A stretch of 64,000 bases of DNA from Paractinoplanes maris (lineage in GTDB: Bacteria; Actinomycetota; Actinomycetes; Mycobacteriales; Micromonosporaceae). Every line of letters starts with the position of its first letter. The stretch's first letter is position 1. Below are positions 41,072 through 49,775 of the stretch, one piece after another. The notes beneath the pieces were generated by a model that searched no databases, was not told the DNA's origin, and saw nothing but the letters and a program-made list of their open reading frames with translations. Location of the stretch: the NCBI RefSeq assembly GCF_023544465.1, contig NZ_JALPVL010000002.1, positions 744,001 through 808,000 on the forward strand, given 5' to 3'. The position numbers and the translations under genes are program-made.

Positions 41072-42601
41072 TCACTGGCGGCGCAGGGCGACGACCGCGA
41101 TGTCGTCGGCCTGTTGCCCGGCGCCGCCGAGCTCGGTCATCAAGCGGCGGCTGAAGGCGTCCAGGTTGGACTCGACCGTCGTGGCCGCCCGGGCCAGAGC
41201 GGCCAGTCCCACGTCGATGTCGGCGTCGCGCCGCTCGACCAGGCCATCGGTGTAGAGCACGAGCGTCCCGCCCGGCGGCAGCACGAATTCGAAGTCGTCG
41301 GGGCGGGGCGCGTTGATGCCCAGAAGCGGGCCGTGCGGCTCGACGAACCGGGTGCCCTCGGCCGTGTGCAGCAGCGGCGGCAGATGCCCGGCGCTGGCCA
41401 TCCGCACCCGGCCGGTGCCCGGTTCGAGCGTGAGCAGGCAGATGGTGGCCGAGTCGGCCGGCAGCACCGTGCGCATGAAGCGGTTGACCAGCTTGAGCAC
41501 GGTGCCCGGCGGGTGACCCTCGACCGCGTAGGCCCGGACGGCGTGCCGCACCTCGGCCATCACCGTGGCGGCGTGCAGGGAGTGGCCGGCAACGTCGCCG
41601 ATGGCCACCAGCAGCTTGCCGTCGAGCATCGTGAGCTCGTAGAAGTCGCCGCCGACCTCGGTCTGCGCGCCCGCCGGCTCGTAACGCATGGCCAGCTCGA
41701 CGCCGGGCACCTCGGGCAGCCGCGACTGCAGCAGGCTGCGCTGCAGGGTGACCGCGATGCGGTGCTCCTCGTCGTAGGAGCGCTGCGCCTCGACGGCCGC
41801 GGCGACCGTCTGCGAGAGCTGACGCAACACCGGGAAGCCCGGGTTCTGGCTGCTGGTGGGCACGGCAACATAGATCGGCGGCCGATCGGGGCGCAGCCGG
41901 GCGGCCGCCACCGTCACCGACTCGCCCTCGGGCCAGGTGACGACACCCCAGTCGGCGGCGTCGTCGGTACGCACCAGCGACCCGACCCCCACGTCCTCCT
42001 GGGGAAGAGGCCACGGGCGTACGGCCGGGGGTGAGCCCACCACAGCGGTGCCCTCGCCGTCGGCCGACTCGGTGAGCACCACGACCGGACCGCCGAAGAT
42101 CTCGTGCGCACCGGCCGCGGCCGCCTGGAGCAGGCCGGTCAGCGTGGTCGACGTGTTGATCGCGAGCGTGGCCTCGGCCAGCCGCACCATGCGCTCGGCC
42201 AGCGACTCGGCGCGCCGCCGGGCCGAGTAGTAGCGCAGCACGGCCTGGGCGGTGGCGATCAGCTCGTCCGGCTCGATCGGCTCCACCAGGTAGGCGTCGG
42301 CGCCCCGGTTGAGACCCTGGGTGCGGTCGACAACGTCGACGGCGTGGGCCGACACGTGGATGACCGGCATGGCGCCGTACCGGGTATCGGTTTTGATCGT
42401 CTCGCAGACGTCGAAGCCGCTCATGTCGGGCAGCTTGACGTCGAGGACGACCAGCTCGATGTCGGAGCCCGGCAGCATGCTCAGGGCCTCTCCCCCGGTC
42501 TCCGCCTGACGCACGGTGAAGCCGGCCCGGGTCAGCCAGCTGACCAGCAGGTAACGCTTGGTCGCACTGTCGTCGACGACGAGGACGGTGGCCGGTTTCA
42601 T
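41072..42601 (-). CDS. Receiver / GAF-like / SpoIIE phosphatase
   Basis: The 509-residue protein has an N-terminal receiver (D54 in VVLDVKLPDMSG), a GAF-like middle (about 135-290) and a SpoIIE PP2C domain (about 310-509: GGDFYELTMLD, VAIGDVAGHS, LVLYTDGLVERR). It is an RsbU/RsbP-type output whose activity should be set by phosphorylation from the kinase encoded just upstream (four-base overlap). It ends the stressosome operon. Confidence 0.92.
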   Translation of the reverse strand: MKPATVLVVDDSATKRYLLVSWLTRAGFTVRQAETGGEALSMLPGSDIELVVLDVKLPDMSGFDVCETIKTDTRYGAMPVIHVSAHAVDVVDRTQGLNRGADAYLVEPIEPDELIATAQAVLRYYSARRRAESLAERMVRLAEATLAINTSTTLTGLLQAAAAGAHEIFGGPVVVLTESADGEGTAVVGSPPAVRPWPLPQEDVGVGSLVRTDDAADWGVVTWPEGESVTVAAARLRPDRPPIYVAVPTSSQNPGFPVLRQLSQTVAAAVEAQRSYDEEHRIAVTLQRSLLQSRLPEVPGVELAMRYEPAGAQTEVGGDFYELTMLDGKLLVAIGDVAGHSLHAATVMAEVRHAVRAYAVEGHPPGTVLKLVNRFMRTVLPADSATICLLTLEPGTGRVRMASAGHLPPLLHTAEGTRFVEPHGPLLGINAPRPDDFEFVLPPGGTLVLYTDGLVERRDADIDVGLAALARAATTVESNLDAFSRRLMTELGGAGQQADDIAVVALRRQ

Positions 42602-43947
42602 GACGCCGGCAACCGTAAGGTGAAGGTGCTCCCCTCGCCGGGAGTGGAGTGAACCCGCAGGGCGCCACCGAGGATGGTGGCCAGCCGCCGCGCATAGGGC
42701 AGACCGAGGCCGGTGCCCTTGCCGCTGAGCGCCTTGCTGCCCGGCACCTGATAGAACTCCTCGAAGACGCGATCCTGCAGCTCAGCCGGAATGCCGGTCC
42801 CGGTGTCGGAGACGATGAACTCGAGGTCGGAGCCGACCTCCCGCACGGCGAGCCGCACCTCGCCCTCGGCGGTGAACTTGAGCGCGTTGGTCAGCAGATT
42901 GCGCAGCACCCTGGTGATCAGCACCTCGTCGGAGTGGATCGACGGCACGGCCGGCTCGTCGATGCGGAAGTCGACCTCGGGCCGGGTGGCCAGCGGCCGC
43001 AGCGTGCCCCGGAGCTGACCGAAGACGGCTTTCAGGTCGACCGGCGCCCAGTTGGGCTCGATCCGGCCGGCCTCCGCCTTGGCCAGGTCGAGCAGGTCGT
43101 TGACCAGGGTGAGCAGGTCGCTGGCGGACGTGCGGATCAGCCCGACCTGGCGTTCCTGCTCGGAGGTGAGCGGGTCGGATCCACCGTCGGCCAGCAGCCG
43201 GCTGAGCCCGATGACCGCGGTGACCGGGGCGCGCAGCTCATGGCTGACATTGGCCAGGAACCGGCTTTTCGCCTCGCTGGCCGCGGCCAGCTGCACGGAC
43301 TTGTCGTCGAGCTCGGCATAGAGCGCCACCACGCCGCGGTTGGTCTCCTCCAGCTCCTCGGAGAGCTGGTGATAGAGCGCCATGACGCCGCGGTTGGTCT
43401 CCTCGAGCTCGGCGTTGAGCCGGGCCAGCTCGTCGCGTTGCGAGCGCACCTCGTCGAGAGCGGCGATGAGCTGCTGATTCTGCACATGCAACTCGTCGAC
43501 GGGGCTGTTGGGGACGTGCCGGGACAGCCCGGCACGGATCTGGTCCATCCGGTCCGGGGTCAGTTGCGGCGCTCCGGCCGGCAAACGTCGGGCCATCCAC
43601 ACGACCGTACCGGTCTCACCGTCCTCGACCTCCATCTTGTCCACCAACCGGCCAACATGTGCGAGCTCTGTCCGCAGACGCCCGGCTTCCCGGCGCTTCG
43701 ATCCCTCGACGGCCACCCGCAGCGCGATGCGTACCCCGTCCACCCGCACTGTGAACGTCACATCCGCATCGGAATCGCCGGTCAGCACCACCCGGCTCAC
43801 CTCGCTCAGCGCGGTGGCCAGCCTGGTCTGGTCCTGTTGCTCGAGACCGACCTCGCGAGCCACCTCGCGGCCGAGCTGGCGGATCAGGAAGATGTCCTGC
43901 TCCACGCGCAACCGCAGGCGCATCAGTGGCTCGGGGTGGCCGGTCAT
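42598..43947 (-). CDS. Histidine kinase with an N-terminal degenerate RsbT-like domain
   Basis: The 449 residues contain a domain at about 1-120 that parallels RsbT of the same operon (IRQLGREVAREVGLEQQDQT against VRQLVRTLAVAVKLSLVDQT) but lacks the N-box Asn. A coiled coil follows with two LEETNRGVxALY repeats. HisKA (VSHELRAPVTAV) and ATPase domain (GKGTGLGLPYARRL) complete it. No membrane helix or receiver is present. It should phosphorylate the REC/SpoIIE protein downstream. The RsbT-like part may dock it to the stressosome. Confidence 0.9.
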   Translation of the reverse strand: MTGHPEPLMRLRLRVEQDIFLIRQLGREVAREVGLEQQDQTRLATALSEVSRVVLTGDSDADVTFTVRVDGVRIALRVAVEGSKRREAGRLRTELAHVGRLVDKMEVEDGETGTVVWMARRLPAGAPQLTPDRMDQIRAGLSRHVPNSPVDELHVQNQQLIAALDEVRSQRDELARLNAELEETNRGVMALYHQLSEELEETNRGVVALYAELDDKSVQLAAASEAKSRFLANVSHELRAPVTAVIGLSRLLADGGSDPLTSEQERQVGLIRTSASDLLTLVNDLLDLAKAEAGRIEPNWAPVDLKAVFGQLRGTLRPLATRPEVDFRIDEPAVPSIHSDEVLITRVLRNLLTNALKFTAEGEVRLAVREVGSDLEFIVSDTGTGIPAELQDRVFEEFYQVPGSKALSGKGTGLGLPYARRLATILGGALRVHSTPGEGSTFTLRLPAS

Positions 43948-44975
43948 GGCAGCCGGGCCACGAGCACGCCGGCGTCGTCGCGGCGCACTCCGGCATCGCG
44001 CAGCACCGTCGCGGCGATCACCAGCGGCGAGTGCGCGAGCAGCCCCGGATAATCGGCCGGGGTCCATCGGTCGACCACGCCGTCGGAGTGCATGAGCACG
44101 ATCGCATCGGGGGTGATCGGGTAGTCGTACTCGCGGATCTGGCGGCGCTGATGACCGGCGATGCCGGGCAGCGAGACCATGCCGCGCCGCGAGCCCACCG
44201 GCGGGATCACGGTGCCGGTGATGTTGCCGAGACCGGCATACCGGACAAGACCGGCGTCCGCATCAAGTTCGGCGACAGCCACCGCGGCACCGCGGGTGTG
44301 GTTCATCCGGCGGTGCATCAGCTCGAGCACAGCGGCCGGCGGGCCGGCCGGCGCGTCTTGGAACGCGCGGATCGCCTCGTGGGCGGCTGCCGCGGCGAGC
44401 CCGCCGTGGCCCAGCCCGTCGCACATCATCACCTGACGGCGGCCGTCGGCCTCGCGGACCGAGTACGCGTCACCGCTGACCGACTCCCCGGTCAGCGGAC
44501 GGGTCACCCCGGCCGCCCACGCGGCCGGTGGTGGGTCGGCCGGCCAGACCTGCGTGGCCAGGACGGTGCCTTTACCGAAGACCGAGTGCACGTCGCACCA
44601 GGACGACTGGCGCACGATGGCGCCCAGGCCGATGCCGAGCGTGCCCGCGGTGGAGTGGCCGTCGGCCGCCGACACGGCCAGGTCGGCCATGCCCGGACCG
44701 CGATCGACCGCGATGAGCTCGACGCCGGCCTGCTCGGCCGTGCGGACCGTACGCAGCAGCACGAGGCCCTCGTCGGCGTGCTTGACCAGATTTCCCGCGA
44801 CCTCGGCCGCCACGATCGAGAGGTCGGCGATGCGACGCTCGGGCAGGCCGAGCTCGACCGCGAGCCGCTCAGCGGTCCGGCGGACGGCGGAGGCAGTCGC
44901 GGCCGCCTCGACCCGGAACCAGACTCCCCCGTCGAGAAGCCCCTCGGGTAGCGACGCCACCGCGCCTCCGCTCAT
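43944..44975 (-). CDS. RsbT-like ATPase fused to RsbX-type phosphatase
   Basis: The 343-residue protein has an N-terminal ATPase domain (about 20-150: VAAEVAGNLVKHADE N box, GTLGIGLGAIVRQS) and a C-terminal PP2C domain (about 170-343: MCDGLGHGGLAAAAAHEAI, LMHSDGVVDRW). In Bacillus, RsbX resets the stressosome by dephosphorylating RsbR and RsbS; here it is joined to a kinase-like module. It overlaps rsbT upstream (ATG 44975 in the rsbT stop). Confidence 0.88.
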   Translation of the reverse strand: MSGGAVASLPEGLLDGGVWFRVEAAATASAVRRTAERLAVELGLPERRIADLSIVAAEVAGNLVKHADEGLVLLRTVRTAEQAGVELIAVDRGPGMADLAVSAADGHSTAGTLGIGLGAIVRQSSWCDVHSVFGKGTVLATQVWPADPPPAAWAAGVTRPLTGESVSGDAYSVREADGRRQVMMCDGLGHGGLAAAAAHEAIRAFQDAPAGPPAAVLELMHRRMNHTRGAAVAVAELDADAGLVRYAGLGNITGTVIPPVGSRRGMVSLPGIAGHQRRQIREYDYPITPDAIVLMHSDGVVDRWTPADYPGLLAHSPLVIAATVLRDAGVRRDDAGVLVARLP

Positions 44976-45376
44976 CGGCACCACTTGGTCACGGTGATGG
45001 TCGTGCCTTCGCCGACCGCGGTGACGATGTCGAATTCATCGACGAGCCGCCGCGCGCCGCTCAACCCGAGCCCGAGCCCTCCGCCGCTGGTGTAACCGTC
45101 GGTGAAAGCCAGGTCGAGGTCGGCGATACCCGGCCCCTGATCGCTGAAGACTATCCGGATGCCCTTACGCCGGCCGTTGTCGACCGGAGCCACCTCGACC
45201 GAGCCGCCCCCGCCGTAGACCAGCGTGTTGCGGGCCAGCTCACTGGCGGCGGTCACGAGCTTGGTCTGATCGACGAGCGACAGCTTGACCGCGACGGCGA
45301 GCGTGCGCACGAGCTGGCGGACCCGGACGACGTCCTGGTCGGTGGCGACCTCGATCCGCTGGCCCTGCTCGCTCAC
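44972..45376 (-). CDS. rsbT: Serine/threonine kinase RsbT
   Basis: The 134-residue GHKL kinase has ASELARNTLVYG (N box), FSDQGPGIADLD (G1) and GGGLGLGLSGARRLVDEF (G2). It phosphorylates RsbS and RsbR and, once released, activates the SpoIIE phosphatase. The GTG start overlaps the rsbS stop by four bases. Confidence 0.94.
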   Translation of the reverse strand: MSEQGQRIEVATDQDVVRVRQLVRTLAVAVKLSLVDQTKLVTAASELARNTLVYGGGGSVEVAPVDNGRRKGIRIVFSDQGPGIADLDLAFTDGYTSGGGLGLGLSGARRLVDEFDIVTAVGEGTTITVTKWCR

Positions 45377-45795
45377 GAGTCCGATGCCGCGGGCGTCCCG
45401 GTGGCGCCCGCGTCCTCCTCGTCGTCGTCGTCGAAGTGATCGACTCGTACGCGGGCCAGCAGCTCCATGCCGAGCTCGACATTGAGTGCCGTCCGGATGC
45501 CGGGCAGCGACAGACCCAGCTCCACGAGCGTGATCGCGACCGCGGGCCGCATGCCGACCACGACGGTCTCGGCGTCGAGCACCTTGGAGATCGCGGCGAT
45601 CGTGGCCAGGGTGCGGCCGACGAAGGAGTCGACGATGTCCAGGGCGCTGATGTCGATGATCACACCATGGCAGCCGGTGGCGACGATCCGGTCGGCCAGG
45701 TCCTCCTGCAGCTGGAGGGCGACCTGGTCCTCCATGTCGATCTGGATGGAGACGAGGAGGATGTCGCCGATCTTGAGGACCGGAACGCGTTCCAC
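45373..45795 (-). CDS. rsbS: Stressosome scaffold RsbS
   Basis: This STAS protein of 140 residues has the RsbS signature IIDISALDIVDSFVG, with Ser57 at the position RsbT phosphorylates. The final 20 residues are acidic (FDDDDEEDAGATG), an unusual extension. GTG 45795 is preferred because the STAS fold begins at once. One base separates it from rsbR. Confidence 0.93.
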   Translation of the reverse strand: MERVPVLKIGDILLVSIQIDMEDQVALQLQEDLADRIVATGCHGVIIDISALDIVDSFVGRTLATIAAISKVLDAETVVVGMRPAVAITLVELGLSLPGIRTALNVELGMELLARVRVDHFDDDDEEDAGATGTPAASDS

Positions 45796-45796
45796 G

Positions 45797-46672
45797 TCAG
45801 AGCTCCCGGCGCTTCTGCTTGGTCTGACCCGCCTTGGCGAGAACGTAGCGCAGCGCGTCGGCCAGCGAGGCCTTGGTGGCGATGTCACCGAACTCGATGC
45901 CGAGCGCGACGATCGTCTGCGCGATCTGCGGGCGGATGCCGGAGATGATGCAGTCCGCGCCCATCAGCCGGGCCGCCACCACCGTCTTGAGCACGTGCTG
46001 GGCGACCTGGGTGTCGACGGCCGGCACGCCGGTGATGTCGATGATCGCGTACGGCGATCCGGTGTCGACCAGGGTCTGCAGCAACCGCTCCATCACCACC
46101 TGGGCGCGCGCCGAGTCGAGTGTGCCCACCAGCGGGACGGCGACCACGCCCTCCCACAGCTTGACGACCGGGGTGGAGAGCTCGAGCAGCTGCTCGGCCT
46201 GGTCGGCGATCAGTTCCTCGCGAACCCGCACATAGCTGTCGAAAGTGAAGAGTGCCGCCTCGTCCACGAACGACGAGAAAGCCACGTAGTCGCGCAGCGC
46301 GATGGCGTCGCCACCACTCGCCGCGTCGATGGTGGTGAGCACCGCGTCCTTGAACGAGAAGATGCTGACGGCCGTCTCGGTGGCCGTGAAGCCCTGCCGG
46401 GCGCGCGTCGCGGAGAGCTCGGCGAGCTGGGCGCGCAGTTCCGCCGCGGGCTCGCCGGCGAGGTCCTGGGCCGAGCCGGCCAGGGCCTGCCGGAAGCCGC
46501 GCCGCAGCTCACTGTTCTGCCTTTGCAGCTCCGCGTGGCTCAACCGGCCGCGCAGCGTGGAGGCCACGTGCTCGGTCCAGGTCGTCACCAGGCTTTCCTG
46601 GTGCTCCTCCAGCAGAGCGGCGAAGCGAGCCGCCTCATCCGCACTCAGCGTCACCGCTGCCTCCCGACTCAC
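45797..46672 (-). CDS. rsbR: Stressosome sensor/scaffold RsbR
   Basis: The 291-residue protein has an all-helical N-terminal sensor region (about 1-150, RsbR N-terminal type), a linker helix and a STAS domain (about 165-280). The threonines matching the two RsbT targets of Bacillus RsbRA are present in VPAVDTQVAQ and PQIAQTIV. It forms the shell of the stressosome with RsbS. It is the first gene of the operon rsbR-S-T-X-kinase-phosphatase. Confidence 0.93.
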   Translation of the reverse strand: MSREAAVTLSADEAARFAALLEEHQESLVTTWTEHVASTLRGRLSHAELQRQNSELRRGFRQALAGSAQDLAGEPAAELRAQLAELSATRARQGFTATETAVSIFSFKDAVLTTIDAASGGDAIALRDYVAFSSFVDEAALFTFDSYVRVREELIADQAEQLLELSTPVVKLWEGVVAVPLVGTLDSARAQVVMERLLQTLVDTGSPYAIIDITGVPAVDTQVAQHVLKTVVAARLMGADCIISGIRPQIAQTIVALGIEFGDIATKASLADALRYVLAKAGQTKQKRREL

Positions 46673-46810
46673 GTCCCTGCCTGCAACGGGCGGGACTTTA
46701 CCATCGTCAAGTCCGTTGCTTGCTGTGAGCCAAATATCTCCGCGCCGCGCCCCGTTCTGCGAGCGACCGGTGCTTTGGAGTACCGTTCAACAGATAACTG
46801 GAGGTCCTGA

Positions 46811-47164
46811 ATGTCTCTGACGGTACAAACGGAACAGCGCGCCGACATGGTCGTGGTGTCGGTCGCGGGCGAGCTGGACATGGCGACCGCGCCCCAGCTT
46901 CAGGACCAGATCAGCGACCTGCTGGAAAAGGGGCGCACCCGTCTGGTCTTCGACCTCGCCGAGGTGTCGTTCTGTGACTCCACCGGGCTCTCGGTGTTCG
47001 TCCGGGCCAAGAACAGCACCGACGACGCCGGCGGCACGGTCCGGCTGGCCGCTCCGCAGCGTGGGGTGCTGCGCATCCTTGAGGTGAGCGGCCTGGTCGA
47101 GGTTCTGCGCACCTACCCCACAGTCGACGAGGCGGTCACCGCCGAGGAAGCAACCCTCGACTGA
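46811..47164 (+). CDS. STAS anti-sigma factor antagonist
   Basis: The 117-residue RsbV/SpoIIAA-type protein has VFDLAEVSFCDSTGLSVF, with the phosphorylatable Ser in DSTG. It is divergent from the stressosome operon, so it is the likely substrate of the SpoIIE phosphatases encoded nearby. GGAGG lies seven bases before the ATG. Confidence 0.92.
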   Translation: MSLTVQTEQRADMVVVSVAGELDMATAPQLQDQISDLLEKGRTRLVFDLAEVSFCDSTGLSVFVRAKNSTDDAGGTVRLAAPQRGVLRILEVSGLVEVLRTYPTVDEAVTAEEATLD

Positions 47165-47187
47165 TCACACCCACTTCCCGAGTCGTC

Positions 47188-47216
47188 CCGGTCGGCGATA
47201 GTTTGTCGCCGACCGG
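47188..47216 (+). terminator. Perfect 11-base hairpin between STAS gene and mscL
   Basis: CCGGTCGGCGA and TCGCCGACCGG pair perfectly around a 7-base loop 24 bases after the STAS stop. No T-run follows, so it may stop transcription only partly or act as an RNA stabiliser. Confidence 0.6.
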
Positions 47217-47267
47217 TCGTGGGCACCTGCGGCCAGACTGATACTTCGGCGTGCGCGGGAGAGCTTC

Positions 47268-47714
47268 GTGAGCAAGATGCTTCAAGGCTTCAAAGACTTC
47301 ATCATGCGGGGCAACGTCGTCGACCTGGCGGTCGGCGTCGTCATCGGCGCCGCGTTCACCGGAGTCGTCACCGGCTTCACGAACGGCTTCATCAAGCCGC
47401 TGATCCAGCTCATGGGCGGCGGCAAGGGCCTCGACGCGGGCAAATTCAAGGTCAACGGCGTCGAGTTCGACTACGCCACGTTCCTCAACTCGCTGATCAC
47501 CTTCGTGCTGACCGCGGCGGTGCTGTACTTCTTCGTCGTGCTGCCGCTCAACATCCTGGCCGAGCGCCGTCGCCGCGGCGAGGAGCCGCCGCCGAAGGCT
47601 CCGGCCGAGGACATCGTGCTGCTGACCCAGATCCGCGACGCGCTCGTATCGTCGTCACAGACGCGCGGTTACAACGACGCTCCGGGCCGTCACCAGCAGG
47701 AACCGCCTCGCTGA
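47268..47714 (+). CDS. mscL: Large-conductance mechanosensitive channel
   Basis: The 148-residue protein has the N-terminal amphipathic helix and first span (FIMRGNVVDLAVGVVIG), the outer loop and second span (LITFVLTAAVLYFFVVLPLN), and a C-terminal helix after RRRRGEEPPP. It opens under membrane tension to release osmolytes, which fits the stress-response context. The start is GTG 47268. Confidence 0.95.
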   Translation: MSKMLQGFKDFIMRGNVVDLAVGVVIGAAFTGVVTGFTNGFIKPLIQLMGGGKGLDAGKFKVNGVEFDYATFLNSLITFVLTAAVLYFFVVLPLNILAERRRRGEEPPPKAPAEDIVLLTQIRDALVSSSQTRGYNDAPGRHQQEPPR

Positions 47715-47776
47715 CTTCCCCAAAAAGATCATCCCCGCTCGGCGCGTCTCGAACAGATGTTCGATACGCTGCCGGG

Positions 47777-48010
47777 ATGGAGCAGCGCAAGCACTGGTGG
47801 AACGGCAGGTGGGGCCGCGTCGCCCGCAAGGACATCTACTTGCGGGTGAGCGGCGACCAGTGGTATGTGGAGCAGCGCGCGGGCGGCGCCGACGGCGTTT
47901 CCCACTTCTTCGAGTACGACTCCGAGGACGCCGCCCTCGACACGGTGCGCGCCCTGCTGGCCGCCCCCGGCGATTGGCGCGAGCTCTCAGTCCGCCCGCC
48001 CACCCGCTGA
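47777..48010 (+). CDS. Small hypothetical protein
   Basis: The 77-residue protein begins MEQRKHWWNGRWGR and contains YLRVSGDQWYVEQRAGG and a C-terminal helix AALDTVRALLA. Composition is protein-like with high GC3. No domain is recognised. It follows mscL by 62 bases, and beyond its stop there is only repetitive DNA. Confidence 0.7.
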   Translation: MEQRKHWWNGRWGRVARKDIYLRVSGDQWYVEQRAGGADGVSHFFEYDSEDAALDTVRALLAAPGDWRELSVRPPTR

Positions 48011-48174
48011 CCACTCAGCTCCGCGCTCACTCCACAGCACCGCTCCAGAACCGCCCGCTACGCCGGCCCCCACTGCTCGAACCCGCGCCGCCGGGCAGGC
48101 AGCTCGCTGCGCGCAGCGCGCAGCCGCCGCCGCCGCCGCCAAGCAAGCATCGCGGCTCGGCGCCGCAAATACGC

Positions 48175-48368
48175 GGCTCAGCGCCATCCCGGACAAAGCA
48201 GTAGCGCCCGCTCGGCGCCGCCAAGAGCACAGCTCCGCGCCATTCCCGACAAAACGGGTAGCGACGCTCGGACCCATAATGCAGTTTGGCGCCACCCAGC
48301 GAGGCGAATAGCCCGGCCTGGCGCCGTCAACCGCACAGCTCGGCGCCATTCCGGACAAAACGCGTAGC
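48175..48368 (+). repeat. Three dispersed copies of a ~33-base element
   Basis: Copies around 48175-48203, 48230-48262 and 48335-48368 share CGCCATTCCNGACAAAACG followed by GTAGC. They lie in a gap of nearly 580 bases after the small hypothetical gene, in which I find no other gene. Their function is unknown. Confidence 0.6.
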
Positions 48369-48380
48369 AAGGCACCGCCC

Positions 48381-48600
48381 GTGCTACCAGCCGGCAGGGC
48401 GAGTGGCTCAGCTCGGCACCGCCCCGTGCTACCAGCCGGCAGGGCGAGTGGGTCAGCTCGGCACCGCCCGGTGCTGCCGAGCGGCGGGGCGAGTGGGTCA
48501 GCTCGGCACCGCCCGGTGCTGCCGAGCGGCAGGGCGAGTGGGTCAGCTCGGCACCGCCCGGTGCTGCCGAGCGGCCGGGGCGAGTGGGTCAGGCGGCTCG
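48381..48600 (+). repeat. 45-base tandem repeat, five units
   Basis: Units start at 48381, 48426, 48471, 48516 and 48561, an exact 45-base period with few mismatches; the last unit is partial and carries the stop of the minus-strand zinc-finger gene. Each junction can form a hairpin (GCTCGGC ... GCCGAGC). The array looks like repeated copies of a gene's 3' end plus stop. Confidence 0.85.
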
Positions 48601-49416
48601 GCGCTCGTCGTGCTGAGCGGTCATCGGGCCCGGCGGCACCAGGCGCAGGCCGGGCCGGAACGGCTCGATCACCGGCTCGCCCTCGTCACCGTCGCCGAAG
48701 CGGGCCCGCCAAGTGCCCCCGTCCGCGGCCCGCGAGCCCGGCGGTGTCGAGACGAAGCCGCCTGGAATGCGGGACAGGGCCACGATCAGCAGGTATCCCA
48801 GGATCACGAAGCCGTGGCTGATCAGGCGGGCCAGATCGACCCGGGCCGCCGTCAGGTCGTTGACCGAGAGCAGAAGCAGCATCCCGACGAAGGCTGTGAG
48901 CATCGGGATCAGCCCCGACGGCCGGGTACGCCGCAGCGCGATGAAGAGGTAGCCCGCCCCGACGGCCACATTCCAGGCCGCCGACTCGTGCCAGAGGTGT
49001 CCCGGCGTCGCGTCGAGACCGGTGTGCACGTGGCCGCCGACCACCCCGCCGCCGATCTGGTCGAGACCGAGGATCAGCTGCACCGCCCCCACCGCGGCCA
49101 GCGCCACGATCAGCACCGCGACGAGCGGAAAACCCCCCGGCAGCGGCATCCGCGCGCGCCACCCCGGCCCGGCGGCCGGCTCGGCGGCCACCAGATCACC
49201 TCGCCGTGACGGCCGGGCGGCCAGGATCGCCGCGCTCAGGTCGGGCGGCGTGGCCATGCTCGTGCTGGTCAGACGATTGACCGCCGCGGCCCGGTCGAGC
49301 CACTCCCGGCACCCGGCGCATCCGGCCAGGTGCGCGTCGACCGCACCTCGGTCGGCCGGATCGTCCTCGCCGTCCAGCTGCGCCGAAAGCATCTCGCGCC
49401 ACCGCTCACAAGCCAT
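48589..49416 (-). CDS. Zinc-finger (zf-HC2) anti-sigma-like membrane protein
   Basis: The 275-residue protein has an N-terminal zf-HC2 site (H, then CAGC in AHLAGCAGCREW, about 28-41), a linker, and about five membrane helices. A His-rich loop (GGHVHTGLDATPGHLWHES) lies between spans. No ECF sigma gene is adjacent. ATG 49416 is chosen because upstream codons lie in the 42-base repeat array. Confidence 0.82.
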   Translation of the reverse strand: MACERWREMLSAQLDGEDDPADRGAVDAHLAGCAGCREWLDRAAAVNRLTSTSMATPPDLSAAILAARPSRRGDLVAAEPAAGPGWRARMPLPGGFPLVAVLIVALAAVGAVQLILGLDQIGGGVVGGHVHTGLDATPGHLWHESAAWNVAVGAGYLFIALRRTRPSGLIPMLTAFVGMLLLLSVNDLTAARVDLARLISHGFVILGYLLIVALSRIPGGFVSTPPGSRAADGGTWRARFGDGDEGEPVIEPFRPGLRLVPPGPMTAQHDERRAA

Positions 49417-49460
49417 ACCCCAATAGTCGCCTGAGCCGGCCGCAAAGTTCCCCGGGGGCT

Positions 49461-49775
49461 CTGCACGGTCGGGCGGGGCGGCCAGATCAAAGCTGGGCGG
49501 CCCCTGCACAGTCGGACCGGGCGGCCAGATCAGGCTCGGCGAACCCTGCACGGCCGGGCCGGGCGGCCAGATCACACTGGGCGGCCCCTGCACGGCCGGG
49601 CCGGGCGTCAAATCAGGCTCGGCGGCCCCTGCACGGCCGGGCCGGGCGTCAAATCAGGCTCGGCGGCCCCTGCACGGCCGGGCTGGGCGGTCAGATCAGG
49701 CTCGGCGGCCCCTGCACGGTCGGGCTGGGCGGTCAGATCAGGCTGGGCGGGCCCTGCACGGTCGGGCGTGGAGGC
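49461..49775 (-). repeat. ~42-base tandem repeat, about 7.5 units
   Basis: Units beginning CTGCAC lie at 49461, 49504, 49546, 49588, 49629, 49670, 49712 and 49754, so the period is 41-43 bases. On the minus strand each unit encodes a version of PTVQGPPSLI, which is also the C-terminus of the CGNR protein. The array occupies the whole gap between the two genes. Confidence 0.85.

Noticed and set aside
47188..47216. Operator for mscL
   Set aside because: The arms could be a binding site, but position just after a stop codon favours an RNA hairpin.
48286..49209. Plus-strand frame across the 45-base array
   Set aside because: The repeats keep frame because the period is a multiple of three, but the rest is antisense to the zinc-finger gene and has no start context.
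48381..49775. Possible CRISPR arrays
   Set aside because: Units are contiguous tandem copies with no unique spacers and no cas genes are near.
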